Shown: positions 53,619 to 62,704 of the stretch, piece by piece
Layout of the letters: every line of letters begins with the position of its first letter
How positions within the stretch are numbered: position 1 is the first letter of the stretch
DNA from: Aquamicrobium zhengzhouense
GTDB lineage: Bacteria > Pseudomonadota > Alphaproteobacteria > Rhizobiales > Rhizobiaceae
Direction of reading: 5' to 3'
DNA length: 64,000 nt
Assembly (NCBI RefSeq): GCF_016124105.1
Contig: NZ_JADGMQ010000005.1
Span: forward strand, 1 to 64,000
The notes under the pieces: model-generated
What the model was told of the DNA's origin: nothing
Database searches by the model: none
What the model saw: only the letters and a program-made list of their open reading frames with translations
Program-made: the position numbers and the translations under genes

Positions 53619-54469
53619 GTGCTGATCTGGTCGAAGAGAAAACGTCCCGACACGAATAGCAGGAAGCAGCCGAACGCGATCTCGAGCTTCCGCTTTGGCA
53701 AAGCATGCGCAAGCCTCACGCCGAGCGGTGCCGTCAGAACGCTGGTCGGTGAGATCAGAAGTACGCCGATCAGCGAGACGAAGCCGAGGGCAAGCGGTGG
53801 CTGGATGACAGCGACTTCCGGAAAGTCCGCAGCGCGCGGCCAGCCGGCATAGATGTAGCCGAGGGCCCCTGGGATCGAGATGAGCACGCCGAGGCCAGAT
53901 GAGGTCGAGACCGCCTGATGAATCGGACGGCCATAAAACGTCATAAACAGGCTTGAAAGCTGCCCACCGCCAATCCCCATGAGCGATGACAGCACTCCGA
54001 TAAGCGCACCGTAAGCCCGCATGACCCACTTGCCGGGCAGCGTATCCGAGATTTTCCAGCTGTCCTTTCCGAACAGAAGCCTGAATGCGGACACACCGGC
54101 AACGAGGATGAACACCATCTTGAACAGATCAGCTGGCGCGTAGCGTGCGATAAAGCTGCCCCCCATGACCCCCAGCACAACCGGGATCGCCCAGACCCGG
54201 ATGATCGAAAGATCGACCGTCCCATGCTTACGGTGCGCATTGAACGAGCGGATGGAGGTCGGAATGATGACCGCGAGCGAGGTGCCGACGGCGAGCGGCA
54301 TCCGAACTTCATCCGGCACATTCAGCACGCCAAAGAGCTCATAAAGAACAGGGACGATAACCGCGCCGCCACCGACGCCGAAGACGCCAGCAAGAACACC
54401 GGTCAGCGCGCCGGCAGCGAGCAGTCCAAAAGCGATGATGACAATGTCGGTGAAGTTTGCGTCCAGCAT
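53609..54469 (-). CDS. TauE/SafE-family sulfite exporter-like permease
   Basis: Inner-membrane protein of 286 residues with about eight helices. Two repeated family motifs are visible, GVFGVGGGAVIVPVL (N-terminal half) and SLMGIGGGQLSSLFM (C-terminal half). The family exports sulfite, sulfoacetate or similar organic anions. The ATG at 54469 follows AGAGCAGGC; longer in-frame options lack support. It is convergent with, and overlaps by 10 bases, the kinase gene. Confidence 0.9.
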   Translation of the reverse strand: MLDANFTDIVIIAFGLLAAGALTGVLAGVFGVGGGAVIVPVLYELFGVLNVPDEVRMPLAVGTSLAVIIPTSIRSFNAHRKHGTVDLSIIRVWAIPVVLGVMGGSFIARYAPADLFKMVFILVAGVSAFRLLFGKDSWKISDTLPGKWVMRAYGALIGVLSSLMGIGGGQLSSLFMTFYGRPIHQAVSTSSGLGVLISIPGALGYIYAGWPRAADFPEVAVIQPPLALGFVSLIGVLLISPTSVLTAPLGVRLAHALPKRKLEIAFGCFLLFVSGRFLFDQISTYL

Positions 54470-54647
54470 GCCTGCTCTTTCGTTCCGGGGCCGATGGCGT
54501 GGCCGCTCAGAAGGGAAGTGGGCAATCGAGAGCCCATAGGATCGCAACTATCACGCACAGCCGACTTCGCAAACGCGAAACGCAGAAGGCTTCAAGAAAA
54601 GGCTGCCTTCGGATCAGCTTAGTCGGGGCGGGTTCTTTATCGCCTGA

Positions 54648-54866
54648 TCATAAACGGGGCAGGTATCTGCTTGCGAGCAAGCCCCCTGCCAGACCCAAAT
54701 TATATGCGACCACCCTAAAGGCAGCGGCCCAAGCCATTTCGCCGATGTTGGACAGACCGAAGACTGCAGAGCCTGTGACGGCAAGCGCGCCAGCAAACCA
54801 GACCCCTAACGAGAATCTCATACCGAGGATAAAGCCCAGCGCCACCGAAATCAGAATGCCCGACAT
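54648..54866 (-). CDS. small two-span membrane protein, unknown
   Basis: A 72-residue protein with two hydrophobic segments (about 5-30 and 38-66) beginning MSGILISVALGFILGMRF. GGGAGAGAG precedes the ATG directly. I do not recognise the family. It is divergent from the ExoP-like gene across 230 bp, a position where small exopolysaccharide control proteins sometimes occur, but nothing in the sequence proves that. Confidence 0.68.
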   Translation of the reverse strand: MSGILISVALGFILGMRFSLGVWFAGALAVTGSAVFGLSNIGEMAWAAAFRVVAYNLGLAGGLLASRYLPRL

Positions 54867-55100
54867 TCTCTCTCTCCCTGGCGGGAAGCGGTTGGCATGT
54901 CATGCCTTAGGTGATGGACAGGAAGGTATTTAGAACCCGCGCTGCCACCTCTATTACTCACGCCAACTATCGACGACCGCAGACCCAATACCTTCAGAGA
55001 TATTACTGGTAGATCTACACTTCGGAACAGGCAACCGCATAAATTATTGTTATAATTATTATTGAATGCTAAAGTACTTCCTTGCGCCATGGGGCTTGGC
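54867..55100. promoter_or_regulatory. divergent region with AT-rich promoter of the ExoP-like gene
   Basis: A strongly AT-rich stretch (55041-55065) contains a perfect TATAAT at 55051-55056 on the plus strand, about 45 bases before the likely start codon of the ExoP-like gene. No good -35 box lies 17 bases upstream, so an activator may be needed. Confidence 0.5.
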
Positions 55101-55850
55101 ATGAGGCACAACTTCAGCAACAACTTTTACGAACTGTTGCCTGCGACGGATCAGGCGCCCAGAACGCACACATCTGACCAATCGACGAGAAGCGGTATGG
55201 AGCTGCGTCAGCTTGCCGAGCTCCTGCACCGGCATACAAGGCTCATACTGGCGACAGCGGTGCTGGTCACGCTCGCAACCGCGGCTACAACCCTTCTTCT
55301 GCCACCGATCTACAACTCGTCGGCTCTCGTTCTATTTGACCCGAACCGCACCAATCTGATGCAACCGGGCAACTCGTCGACCAGCAGTTCCGGCGACAGT
55401 GCGCATGTCGACAGTGAAGTCGAAATCCTCCGCTCGGACCAAATTCTCGGCCTGGTCAGCGGGAACGAAAATCTTGCTGAGGACGGAGAATTTGCCGCCG
55501 ACCGAAGTCTGCGTGCGATTTTCGCCCGGTATCTTCCGTTCATCCCTACGCCGCCAAGCAGCGAGACTGATGTCGAAATGCGGGCGCTGGATATGCTGAA
55601 GAAGAGGGTCTCCATCAATCGCCGAGGCACGACATTTGTCATTGCGATAAGCGTGCGCTCGAAAGATCCGGCACGGGCTGCGCAACTCGCCAACGCAATC
55701 GCGCAAACCTATGTGGAACGCCAGCTCGAGCAAAAAATTTCAGCTTCGATGGCCGGACGTGACAAGATTGAAAGCCAGCTGAGCGAGGCCCGCGCTTCGG
55801 TCATTCGCGCCGAAACGTCTATCTCTTCGACAATGTGGACGCCATTGTAG
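55101..55850 (+). CDS. ExoP/Wzc-like polysaccharide co-polymerase, N-terminal fragment
   Basis: The N-terminal part of a polysaccharide co-polymerase with a Wzz domain: MELRQLAELLHRHTRLILATAVLVTLATAATTLLL gives the first membrane helix, followed by the periplasmic DSEVEILRSDQILGLV and VSIRSKDPARAAQLANAIAQTYV-like segment that leads into a coiled coil. The frame ends at 55850 in the coiled coil, while the rest of the protein continues in another frame. Start options are 55089, 55101 (GGGG before it) and 55197. Treat as half of one broken gene with the next entry. Confidence 0.8.
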   Translation: MRHNFSNNFYELLPATDQAPRTHTSDQSTRSGMELRQLAELLHRHTRLILATAVLVTLATAATTLLLPPIYNSSALVLFDPNRTNLMQPGNSSTSSSGDSAHVDSEVEILRSDQILGLVSGNENLAEDGEFAADRSLRAIFARYLPFIPTPPSSETDVEMRALDMLKKRVSINRRGTTFVIAISVRSKDPARAAQLANAIAQTYVERQLEQKISASMAGRDKIESQLSEARASVIRAETSISSTMWTPL

Positions 55851-57259
55851 CCGCAACCGGCGACAGCGAGATCGCAGCTCTGCGCGCACAACTGGAAAGC
55901 GTCACGAAACGCTCCGAGGTCACCCTTTCGCGCATCGAAAGAATCGGAGCTCATCTGGCACGCTCAGACTGGTCAGGATTAGCAAAAAGCCTCGAAAGCG
56001 CGGAGATACCGGAGCTTGAACGGATGCGCAGCGAGCTTCTGCAGGCGCTGGGCGGCACAGACATTGGGCGCCCGGCCAGCCCTGTTTTGCATGAACGTCT
56101 GTCGAATTTGGAAACCAGCCTCGCCCAGATCGCAAATGATGAAATTTTCGGGCTTCGCTCCGAACTCGCTGCAACCAACAAAGAAGTAGCGGCTCTGCGC
56201 GGAGCCATGGGATCCGCGATGCTCCACAGCAACCTTCCACCGCACATACTGACCCCGTTCTACGGCCTGCAACAGGCGGCCCAGATCGCAACCTCATCTT
56301 ATGAGGCAATGCTTTCGCGCCTTCAGGCGCTGGAGACCGAGGCATCCACCCAGCTTGCAGACAGTAGAATCGTGTCAGCGGCAATCCCGCCAATCTCACC
56401 GATTTTTCCGAACAAACCGCTGATGCTGGCGCTTGGTGCCGTCGGCGGGCTTGGGCTGGGGATTGCGCTTGCCTTCCTGTTCGAAAACTACATTGGCGGC
56501 TTTACCAGCGAACAGCAGATGCAGGCGGTGCTTCGACGCAAGGTGGCGGCAACCGTTCCTCGCAGCGCGGTCACTTACGGGTCGATCTCCGACGCGATCA
56601 TAGACGCCCCCCTGTCTCGCTATGCCGAAGCAGTGCGCCGCATTCGGGCCATCCTCGATACGGCCTTGCGCAAGGGCGGTCATGCGAACGAAACAGGACG
56701 CGGCAGGGTCATCGTCATATCTTCAGCACTTGCCGAGGAAGGAAAGACAACCCTCGCCCTCTCGCTCACCAGAACCTACGCGGTGACCGGAAGAAGGGTG
56801 CTGATCGTGGATTGCAACATGCGCGGCCCTCGCCTCAGCCACCACCTAAACGTCGATGCCTCAACCGGCCTGATCGACATCCTGATCCGAAACGATCCTC
56901 ATCGCGACATTACCAGCCTTCTCGTGCGAGATCCGATGTCACCTGCATTATCCATCGTCGGCGCGCGCAGCGCCGACTTGCCCACCGACCAGCTGGTCGC
57001 GAGCGACGCATTCGGCCACATTATCTCGTCGGCACGCCGCAATTTCGACTATGTCATCCTTGACGCGCCATCGCTCAACTCTGCGGTCGATGGCCTTTAT
57101 CTTGCACAACATGCCGACGCGGTGATCTTCGTCATAAGATGGGCCAAGACGGCTCAGCACGTGGCGGCGAGCGCGCTGGAGCGAATGTCGGAGCTCTTGC
57201 CGCACGGCGTCGCGGTGCTTCTCGCACTCAACAACCCTCAGAGTACCAAATCCGGGTGA
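55835..57259 (+). CDS. ExoP/Wzc-like co-polymerase and BY-kinase, C-terminal fragment
   Basis: The remaining 474 residues: coiled coil, the proline-rich segment and second membrane helix (PPISPIFPNKPLMLALGAVG, then GLGLGIALAFLFENYIGG), and the cytoplasmic BY-kinase-like ATPase domain with Walker A SSALAEEGKTTLALSL, Walker A' VLIVDCNMRGPRL and Walker B FDYVILDAPS. No tyrosine cluster is present at the C-terminus (ends NNPQSTKSG), so autophosphorylation there is unlikely. The GTG at 55835 has no ribosome binding site, and the frame runs back to about 55817, consistent with a frameshift. Confidence 0.82.
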   Translation: MDAIVAATGDSEIAALRAQLESVTKRSEVTLSRIERIGAHLARSDWSGLAKSLESAEIPELERMRSELLQALGGTDIGRPASPVLHERLSNLETSLAQIANDEIFGLRSELAATNKEVAALRGAMGSAMLHSNLPPHILTPFYGLQQAAQIATSSYEAMLSRLQALETEASTQLADSRIVSAAIPPISPIFPNKPLMLALGAVGGLGLGIALAFLFENYIGGFTSEQQMQAVLRRKVAATVPRSAVTYGSISDAIIDAPLSRYAEAVRRIRAILDTALRKGGHANETGRGRVIVISSALAEEGKTTLALSLTRTYAVTGRRVLIVDCNMRGPRLSHHLNVDASTGLIDILIRNDPHRDITSLLVRDPMSPALSIVGARSADLPTDQLVASDAFGHIISSARRNFDYVILDAPSLNSAVDGLYLAQHADAVIFVIRWAKTAQHVAASALERMSELLPHGVAVLLALNNPQSTKSG

Positions 57260-57455
57260 GCAGGCATCAGCCCGGAGCGCATCCGTCAGCTCATTCTTGC
57301 CACCCAGTTCCCAAGGTTACTCTGCGTTTTCCATTTTATGCTTTACTTGCCCCGGATTTGCCGCATCCCACGTCCATGTGCGGGCCCGGTGACAAATTGG
57401 CAATAGATGGGCATCTTGATGGTGCCAAACAGGCAACCGAGGAGAAAGAGCTACG
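57260..57455. other. intergenic before the transglycosylase gene
   Basis: About 195 bp that should hold the promoter of the lytic transglycosylase gene. No gene or clean terminator seen. Confidence 0.35.
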
Positions 57456-58271
57456 ATGATGCGGACGAAAGTGAAGGTGCTCGCGGCAGCGCTTCTTTCT
57501 GTCGGGCTTTCCACTGGCATTGCGCAAGCCGCCAGCTGCGGAAATGACGGCAACGGCTTCAACGCCTGGAAGAAAGACTATCTGGTCCAGGCACAGGCCC
57601 AGGGCTACGGCCAGCGAGCGCTGAACGCCTTGCAGGGCACGAAGTACAACACGGCGACGATCAAGGCCGATCGCGGCCAGAAAAGCTTCAAGCTCTCCCT
57701 CGATCAGTTCATGGAACGGCGCGGCGCGGCGACCATTGTCCGCAAGGGCAAGCAGATGAAGCAGGCGAACGCCCAGCTTCTGAACCAGATCGAACGCCAG
57801 TATGGCGTGCCTTCAGGCGTCCTGCTTGCGATCTGGGGCATGGAAACAGCCTTTGGCGGCTTCCTCGGCAACCAGAACATCGTCTCGGCCGTGGCAACCC
57901 TTGCCTATGATTGCCGCCGTAGCGAATTCTTCACCCGCCAGCTGAACGCAGCGCTCACCCTCGTTGATCGCGGCCATCTCAGCCCCGATGCAATCGGCGC
58001 AGCGCACGGCGAAATCGGCCAGACGCAATTCCTGCCCGAAAACGTCATCAAGTACGGCGTCGATGGCGACGGCGATGGCCGTATCGACCTGATCCGCTCG
58101 CGTGCCGATGCGCTTGCGTCCACCGCCAACTTCCTTCGCGGCCACGGCTGGCGTCCGGGCGCTGGCTATCAGGAAGGCGAACCAAACTTCGCTGCGATCC
58201 AGGGCTGGAACGCTGCCGGCGTCTACCAAAAAGCCATCGCGATCATGGCCCGCCAGATCGACGGCAAATAA
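57456..58271 (+). CDS. lytic murein transglycosylase, MltB type
   Basis: A periplasmic peptidoglycan-cleaving enzyme of 271 residues with a Sec signal peptide (LAAALLSVGLSTGIAQAAS). The catalytic Glu lies in LLAIWGMETAFGGFLG (about 123-138), and the SLT family motif GEIGQTQFLPENVIKYGVDGDGDGRIDL follows; a Ca-binding-like DGDGDGR loop is seen. GAGGAG lies before the ATG. It is monocistronic. Confidence 0.94.
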   Translation: MMRTKVKVLAAALLSVGLSTGIAQAASCGNDGNGFNAWKKDYLVQAQAQGYGQRALNALQGTKYNTATIKADRGQKSFKLSLDQFMERRGAATIVRKGKQMKQANAQLLNQIERQYGVPSGVLLAIWGMETAFGGFLGNQNIVSAVATLAYDCRRSEFFTRQLNAALTLVDRGHLSPDAIGAAHGEIGQTQFLPENVIKYGVDGDGDGRIDLIRSRADALASTANFLRGHGWRPGAGYQEGEPNFAAIQGWNAAGVYQKAIAIMARQIDGK

Positions 58272-58339
58272 TTTTTGTAAGATTGGAAAAAGGCCCAGGA
58301 GCGAGCGCTTCCGGACTTTTGTTTCTGCACTGAGGAAAT

Positions 58340-58690
58340 TGCGCCGCCCCCTCCACCACCTCCGGTGGTCCCCCTCCCCCATGAATGGGGGAGGATCCTG
58401 GGATCGTAGAGCTCGACGTTCAGATCTTCCCCCGCCTGCGGGGGAAGTGTCGCGTAGCCACGGAGGGGGGGGGCCAAAGCCGGTCAAAGAACCCGACAAC
58501 CGCTTCACATTGCTTCTCCCGAAGCGCCAACCGCCCCTCCTCACTTCCGGCCGCCCCTCCCCATGAAAGGGGGATCAAGGGAGCAATCCTGATAAGCCCC
58601 AGACGCCTCAACAAATCCGAACATCCAGCGCGGCATCTCCGGATCCTCCCCCTCGTGAGGGGGAGGTGTCGCAAGGCGGCGGAGGGGGCT
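58340..58690. repeat. cluster of G+C-rich palindromic repeats
   Basis: Three strong hairpins occur: CCTCCCCC/GGGGGAGG (58373-58394), CTTCCCCCGC/GCGGGGGAAG (58426-58447) and CCTCCCCCTC/GAGGGGGAGG (58645-58666). The last two are each followed by TGTCGC, seven bases, and GGAGGGGG, so the unit is repeated. The arrangement resembles the intergenic mosaic palindromes of rhizobia. No gene is present in 58272-58766. Confidence 0.75.
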
Positions 58691-58712
58691 TCCAGCGCCC
58701 ACGCCTCGAAAC

Positions 58713-58748
58713 AAAACGGCCCGGCAGCGCTAGCTACCGGGCCGTTTT
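58713..58748 (-). terminator. terminator after argG
   Basis: AAAACGGCCCGG (58713-58724) pairs perfectly with CCGGGCCGTTTT (58737-58748). On the minus strand the stem ends in TTTTG, giving a good intrinsic terminator 20 bases after the argG stop. The A/T ends could make it act in both directions. Confidence 0.85.
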
Positions 58749-58766
58749 CATTAAGTAAGCTATCGC

Positions 58767-59993
58767 CTAGCGGCTGTTGCGCTTGCGTGCAGCGAGGGTG
58801 CGCAGGCGCAGCGCATTCAGGCGGATGAAGCCTTCGGCGTCCTTCTGGTCGTAGGCGCCGCGGTCGTCCTCGAAGGTGACCAGTTCGTCCGAATAGAGCG
58901 ACTTTGGCGAGCGGCGGCCGGTGACGATGACGTTGCCCTTGTAGAGCGTCAGGCGAACTTCGCCTTCGACGTCTTCCTGGCTCTTGTCGATCAGGGCCTG
59001 CAGCATCTCGCGCTCCGGCGAGAACCAGAAGCCGTTATAGATCAGCTCGGCATAACGCGGCATCAGCTCGTCCTTGAGGTGCGCTGCGCCACGGTCGAGC
59101 GTGATCGATTCGATCGCACGGTGTGCCTGCAACAGGATCGTGCCGCCCGGGGTCTCGTAGACGCCGCGCGACTTCATGCCGACATAGCGGTTCTCGACGA
59201 GGTCGAGGCGGCCGATGCCGTTGTCGCGGCCGAGATCGTTCAGCTTCTTGAACAGGGTTGCCGCCGACAGGGCTTCGCCGTCGATCGCAACCGGATCACC
59301 GTTCTTGAAGGTGATGGTGATCTCGGTCGGCTGGTCGGGCGCGTCCATCGGCGAAACGGTGCGCATGTGCACGTATTCCGGCGGAGCCATCCACGGATCT
59401 TCGAGCACCTTACCCTCGGATGAGGAGTGCAACAGGTTGGCGTCGACCGAGAACGGTGCTTCACCCTGCTTGTCTTTGGCGACCGGGATCTGGTGCTGTT
59501 CGGCAAAATTGATCAGGTCGGTACGGGACTTGAAGGTCCAGTCGCGCCAGGGAGCGATCACCTTGATGTCCGGGTTCAGCGCATAGGCTGAAAGCTCAAA
59601 GCGGACCTGGTCATTGCCCTTGCCCGTTGCGCCGTGTGCGATCGCGTCTGCGCCGGTCTCCTCAGCGATCTCAACGAGACGCTTGGAGATCAGCGGACGT
59701 GCAATCGAGGTGCCCAGAAGATAGAGGCCCTCATATTGCGCGTTGGCGCGGAACATCGGGAAGACGAAGTCGGAGATGAACTCCTCGCGCACGTCCTCGA
59801 TGTAGATTTGCTTGATGCCGAGCATCTCGGCCTTCTTGCGAGCCGGCTCCAGCTCTTCGCCCTGACCGAGGTCGGCGGTGAAGGTCACGACCTCCGCACC
59901 GACTTCCGTCTGCAGCCATTTCAGAATGATCGAGGTGTCGAGCCCGCCTGAATAGGCCAGCACCACCTTCTTGACGTCTTTCCAACTGGACAT
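58767..59993 (-). CDS. argG: argininosuccinate synthase
   Basis: Joins citrulline and aspartate with ATP in arginine biosynthesis. The 408 residues match the family length. The N-terminal ATP pyrophosphatase loop is [17 protein letters not shown] (about 11-27), followed by [35 protein letters not shown] and EGRVLEDPW-like [15 protein letters not shown]. It is monocistronic, ends in a clear terminator and is divergent from the secreted protein gene at 60174. Confidence 0.97.
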   Translation of the reverse strand: MSSWKDVKKVVLAYSGGLDTSIILKWLQTEVGAEVVTFTADLGQGEELEPARKKAEMLGIKQIYIEDVREEFISDFVFPMFRANAQYEGLYLLGTSIARPLISKRLVEIAEETGADAIAHGATGKGNDQVRFELSAYALNPDIKVIAPWRDWTFKSRTDLINFAEQHQIPVAKDKQGEAPFSVDANLLHSSSEGKVLEDPWMAPPEYVHMRTVSPMDAPDQPTEITITFKNGDPVAIDGEALSAATLFKKLNDLGRDNGIGRLDLVENRYVGMKSRGVYETPGGTILLQAHRAIESITLDRGAAHLKDELMPRYAELIYNGFWFSPEREMLQALIDKSQEDVEGEVRLTLYKGNVIVTGRRSPKSLYSDELVTFEDDRGAYDQKDAEGFIRLNALRLRTLAARKRNSR

Positions 59994-60173
59994 GTCGCAC
60001 CCGGTTCGTTCGCGGGACGATCGGCCCGCCTATAGGTTCGCGGCACTTTTAGCAGGAATGAGCGACCGGGCAAGGCGGCGAAGTCATCAGATCGTGAGGT
60101 ACGGCGATCTTGTTGCCTCACTTCGCCCCGATAAAGTCGCCTCACACTGATTCCCACACCGACGGAGACATTC
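59994..60173. promoter_or_regulatory. divergent region between argG and secreted protein
   Basis: 180 bp with a repeated GCCTCAC (about 60113 and 60140) and an inverted GTGAGG/CCTCAC pair (about 60094-60121). It must hold both promoters; no known regulator site was recognised. Confidence 0.4.
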
Positions 60174-61544
60174 TTGCCGGTTCTTTTAAATGCTGGGCCA
60201 CGCCTGCGCGTTGTCTATTCCCTCCTTGCCTACAGCATGATGAGTGCCGCTGCGCCGGCGCACGCTGCTGATCGATGGATTGCCCACAATCCCGAATCAC
60301 GCGCGACCTTCTCCATCGGGGATCATGGAGCCGTCGCCTCGGGCGAGTTGTCCTGCAAGGAACAGGCATGGACGATGTCGCTTGCGCTGACGGAGACGCT
60401 TGAGGCAGGTGAGGCCGAGGCCGAGTTGCGTATTGATGGCACGCCCTATTCCGCACGTGCCAGGATTGACGAAAAGGGCGTTTCGCTGCGCGTGCAACGC
60501 CAGCTTCTTGAGCCGCTGATGGGCGGGCTCAACCTTGCCATCAGCTTCAAGGGCGATCTGCGCGACAAGATCGATGATTTTGACGTCTCGTTGATCGGAT
60601 CTCGCCGCGCCATTCGTGCGGCGCAGGCTGCGTGCTCGTCGCTCGACATGTCTGACTATGAGGGGATCAAATTCAGATCCGACGCGAAAAGCCTGGCACT
60701 TGGACGTGAATTGCGCGGTGCCGACATCGAAGCATTCACCTATGCGACGACCGCGCGACCGAAGGTTGAAACCGCCCGCGTCGATCTTGAAAAGGATCGG
60801 GAAATCGTCTTCACGCGCCTGTGCGGATCGCGTTGGTATTATGGCGCTTCGGGCTGCAACATCACCGCCTTCGCGCAGTTTCCTGCCGAAGCTGTCGGAG
60901 AAAGCGATCAACAGGAGGCGGTCTGGCGTGCCGTCTATGACAGCGAGAATGCCCAACTCTTCATAGACCCTGAGGCAGGCATCGATGGCTTGCCGGACAT
61001 CGTCTCCTTCCCCACCAGGATGGACGATGATCCGAAGATCTGGCGTTGGGATGGTGCGCATTACCGGTTCAAAGCGGTCTTTGGCGAACCGGAAGCTGTC
61101 GAGCCGGAGCCGCAGGAAACTGACACTCCCGTTTCGGTCGAGACACAGCCTCAATCCGAGCCTGCAGAGGCCAAACCCGCTCCGGCAGCGACGGCAGATC
61201 AGCCGGCACCGAAAAGCGACCCTTCCGGTAGCGCGGCTGTCGATAAAGATGACAAAAAATCCGAGCCTGCCGCTGCCGCCGCGAAATCGGACGGAGATGC
61301 CTTCCTCGAAAACCCGGCGGAAGAGCTGAAGGAACAGCCAGTACCGGGCGAGACGGCCGCCCCGACAACAGAGCCGGCAGACAAGGCCCGGGGCGATGCC
61401 GTGTCTGATCCCGATGCAACCGGCAATCCGGAGCCAAAAGAGGAAGCTGAGCCCTCAGCTTCTGATCCTGTGACACCGCTCCCAGACGCCGAGGTCGAGG
61501 TGCCTGAAGAGGCCGAACCTTCTCCTCAATCAACGCAAGGCTGA
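60174..61544 (+). CDS. secreted protein of unknown function with acidic Pro-rich tail
   Basis: A 456-residue protein. TTG at 60174 is preferred because GGAG lies six bases upstream and it completes a signal peptide (LRVVYSLLAYSMMSAAAPAHAAD); the next ATG would cut into that signal. Residues about 32-310 form a domain of unknown family with four Cys (SCKEQ, ACSSL, LCGSRWYYGASGC). The last about 145 residues are low complexity, rich in E, P, A and S, probably disordered in the periplasm. Alone on its transcript. Confidence 0.75.
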   Translation: MPVLLNAGPRLRVVYSLLAYSMMSAAAPAHAADRWIAHNPESRATFSIGDHGAVASGELSCKEQAWTMSLALTETLEAGEAEAELRIDGTPYSARARIDEKGVSLRVQRQLLEPLMGGLNLAISFKGDLRDKIDDFDVSLIGSRRAIRAAQAACSSLDMSDYEGIKFRSDAKSLALGRELRGADIEAFTYATTARPKVETARVDLEKDREIVFTRLCGSRWYYGASGCNITAFAQFPAEAVGESDQQEAVWRAVYDSENAQLFIDPEAGIDGLPDIVSFPTRMDDDPKIWRWDGAHYRFKAVFGEPEAVEPEPQETDTPVSVETQPQSEPAEAKPAPAATADQPAPKSDPSGSAAVDKDDKKSEPAAAAAKSDGDAFLENPAEELKEQPVPGETAAPTTEPADKARGDAVSDPDATGNPEPKEEAEPSASDPVTPLPDAEVEVPEEAEPSPQSTQG

Positions 61545-61610
61545 ATCTGGTTCTATCGCGCGGCTTCTGCAATTGCGTTATAGGCAAGCAGCAGCTGCGC
61601 GAGACCGAAC

Positions 61611-62264
61611 ATGACCTTCTCAAATTTCATTCCAGATCTTTCCGTCATCGCTCCTTTCACGATGGCGGTCCTCATCATCACCATCACCCCGGGACCGGAC
61701 ATGACGTTGTTCGTCGGGAGGGCACTCTCACATGGGCGCACTGCTGGCTTGGCATGCATGGCGGGCGCGATGACCGGGATCGTCTTTCATACGGCCCTTG
61801 TCGCACTCGGGCTGTCGGCGCTGATCGTCGCCTCTCCCGAGGCGTTTCTTGGCCTGAAGATATTCGGTGCGGTCTATCTCGTCTGGCTGGCATGGCAGGC
61901 CATACGCCACGGATCCGCGTTTTCGCCCCAGGCTGCCAATGACACGGCGCAGCATTCCTTCTTCCGCAATTGGGCGACAGGACTGCTCATCAATCTGATG
62001 AACCCGAAGATCCTGCTGTTTTTCATGACCTTCCTTCCGCAATTCGTGTCGGCAACCGACCCGCATGCGCCTGGAAAGCTGTTTTTCCTCGGCCTGATGT
62101 TCATCGTCCTGGCGCTGCCACTGACGGTGCCAATGGTTTTGGCAGCAGACGGATTTTCCAAGTTTCTGCGTCGCTCGCCGCGCGTCATGCGGGTCATCGA
62201 CTATCTGTTCGCCGGGGTCTTTTCAGCGTTCGCGATCAAGATCCTGACCGCTCAGGCGCGCTAG
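61611..62264 (+). CDS. LysE/RhtB-family amino-acid exporter
   Basis: Inner-membrane exporter of 217 residues with about six helices. It has the family signature ITPGPDMTLFVGRALSHGRTAGL (about 25-47) with the conserved TPGP, and NLMNPKILLFFMTFLPQFV in the second half. Family members export amino acids such as lysine, homoserine or threonine. Its last four bases overlap the convergent small membrane protein gene. Confidence 0.93.
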   Translation: MTFSNFIPDLSVIAPFTMAVLIITITPGPDMTLFVGRALSHGRTAGLACMAGAMTGIVFHTALVALGLSALIVASPEAFLGLKIFGAVYLVWLAWQAIRHGSAFSPQAANDTAQHSFFRNWATGLLINLMNPKILLFFMTFLPQFVSATDPHAPGKLFFLGLMFIVLALPLTVPMVLAADGFSKFLRRSPRVMRVIDYLFAGVFSAFAIKILTAQAR

Positions 62265-62704
62265 GCGGATTTGGCGATGCGCGCCGAGCGACCGGCGAAC
62301 AGCCAATAGCACAGACCGCCGGCCATGCCGGCGGCACAGCAACCAAGGATCACTGCCGGCTCGGAGAGGCCTAAATCTCTGTCGATCCCGACATCGCGCA
62401 ACAATGCCGTTGCGACTCCGACTAGGCCTCCGCCAAGAGCGTAAAACAGCCAGTCGCGGCGCCCCAGGAACTCAGCAGCCGCAATGCAGGCAAGTGCCGG
62501 GAAAAAAGATAAATAGCCGATGAAGATCGCGGCGAGCGGGATCGAGACGTAGAACCCGCCGGAGATGAAAGCAACTTCATCGTGGGTCATCTCGAACAGC
62601 CCGACCAGCAACAAATGGATGAACGCGCTCGCGCCCAGTGTTGCAGCAAAATAGCCAAGCAGGATCACTGCCAGGCGCAGGATAAAACTGAAAACTTCGT
62701 TCAA
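62261..62704 (-). CDS. four-span membrane protein, unknown
   Basis: A 147-residue protein with four predicted helices (about 8-35, 45-72, 80-103 and 117-137). The start is TTG at 62704, overlapping the rlmN stop (TTGA); no ATG lies near the N-terminus, so translation is probably coupled to rlmN. I do not recognise a function, though the rlmN neighbour is seen with similar small membrane proteins in rhizobia, to my recollection. Confidence 0.8.
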   Translation of the reverse strand: MNEVFSFILRLAVILLGYFAATLGASAFIHLLLVGLFEMTHDEVAFISGGFYVSIPLAAIFIGYLSFFPALACIAAAEFLGRRDWLFYALGGGLVGVATALLRDVGIDRDLGLSEPAVILGCCAAGMAGGLCYWLFAGRSARIAKSA

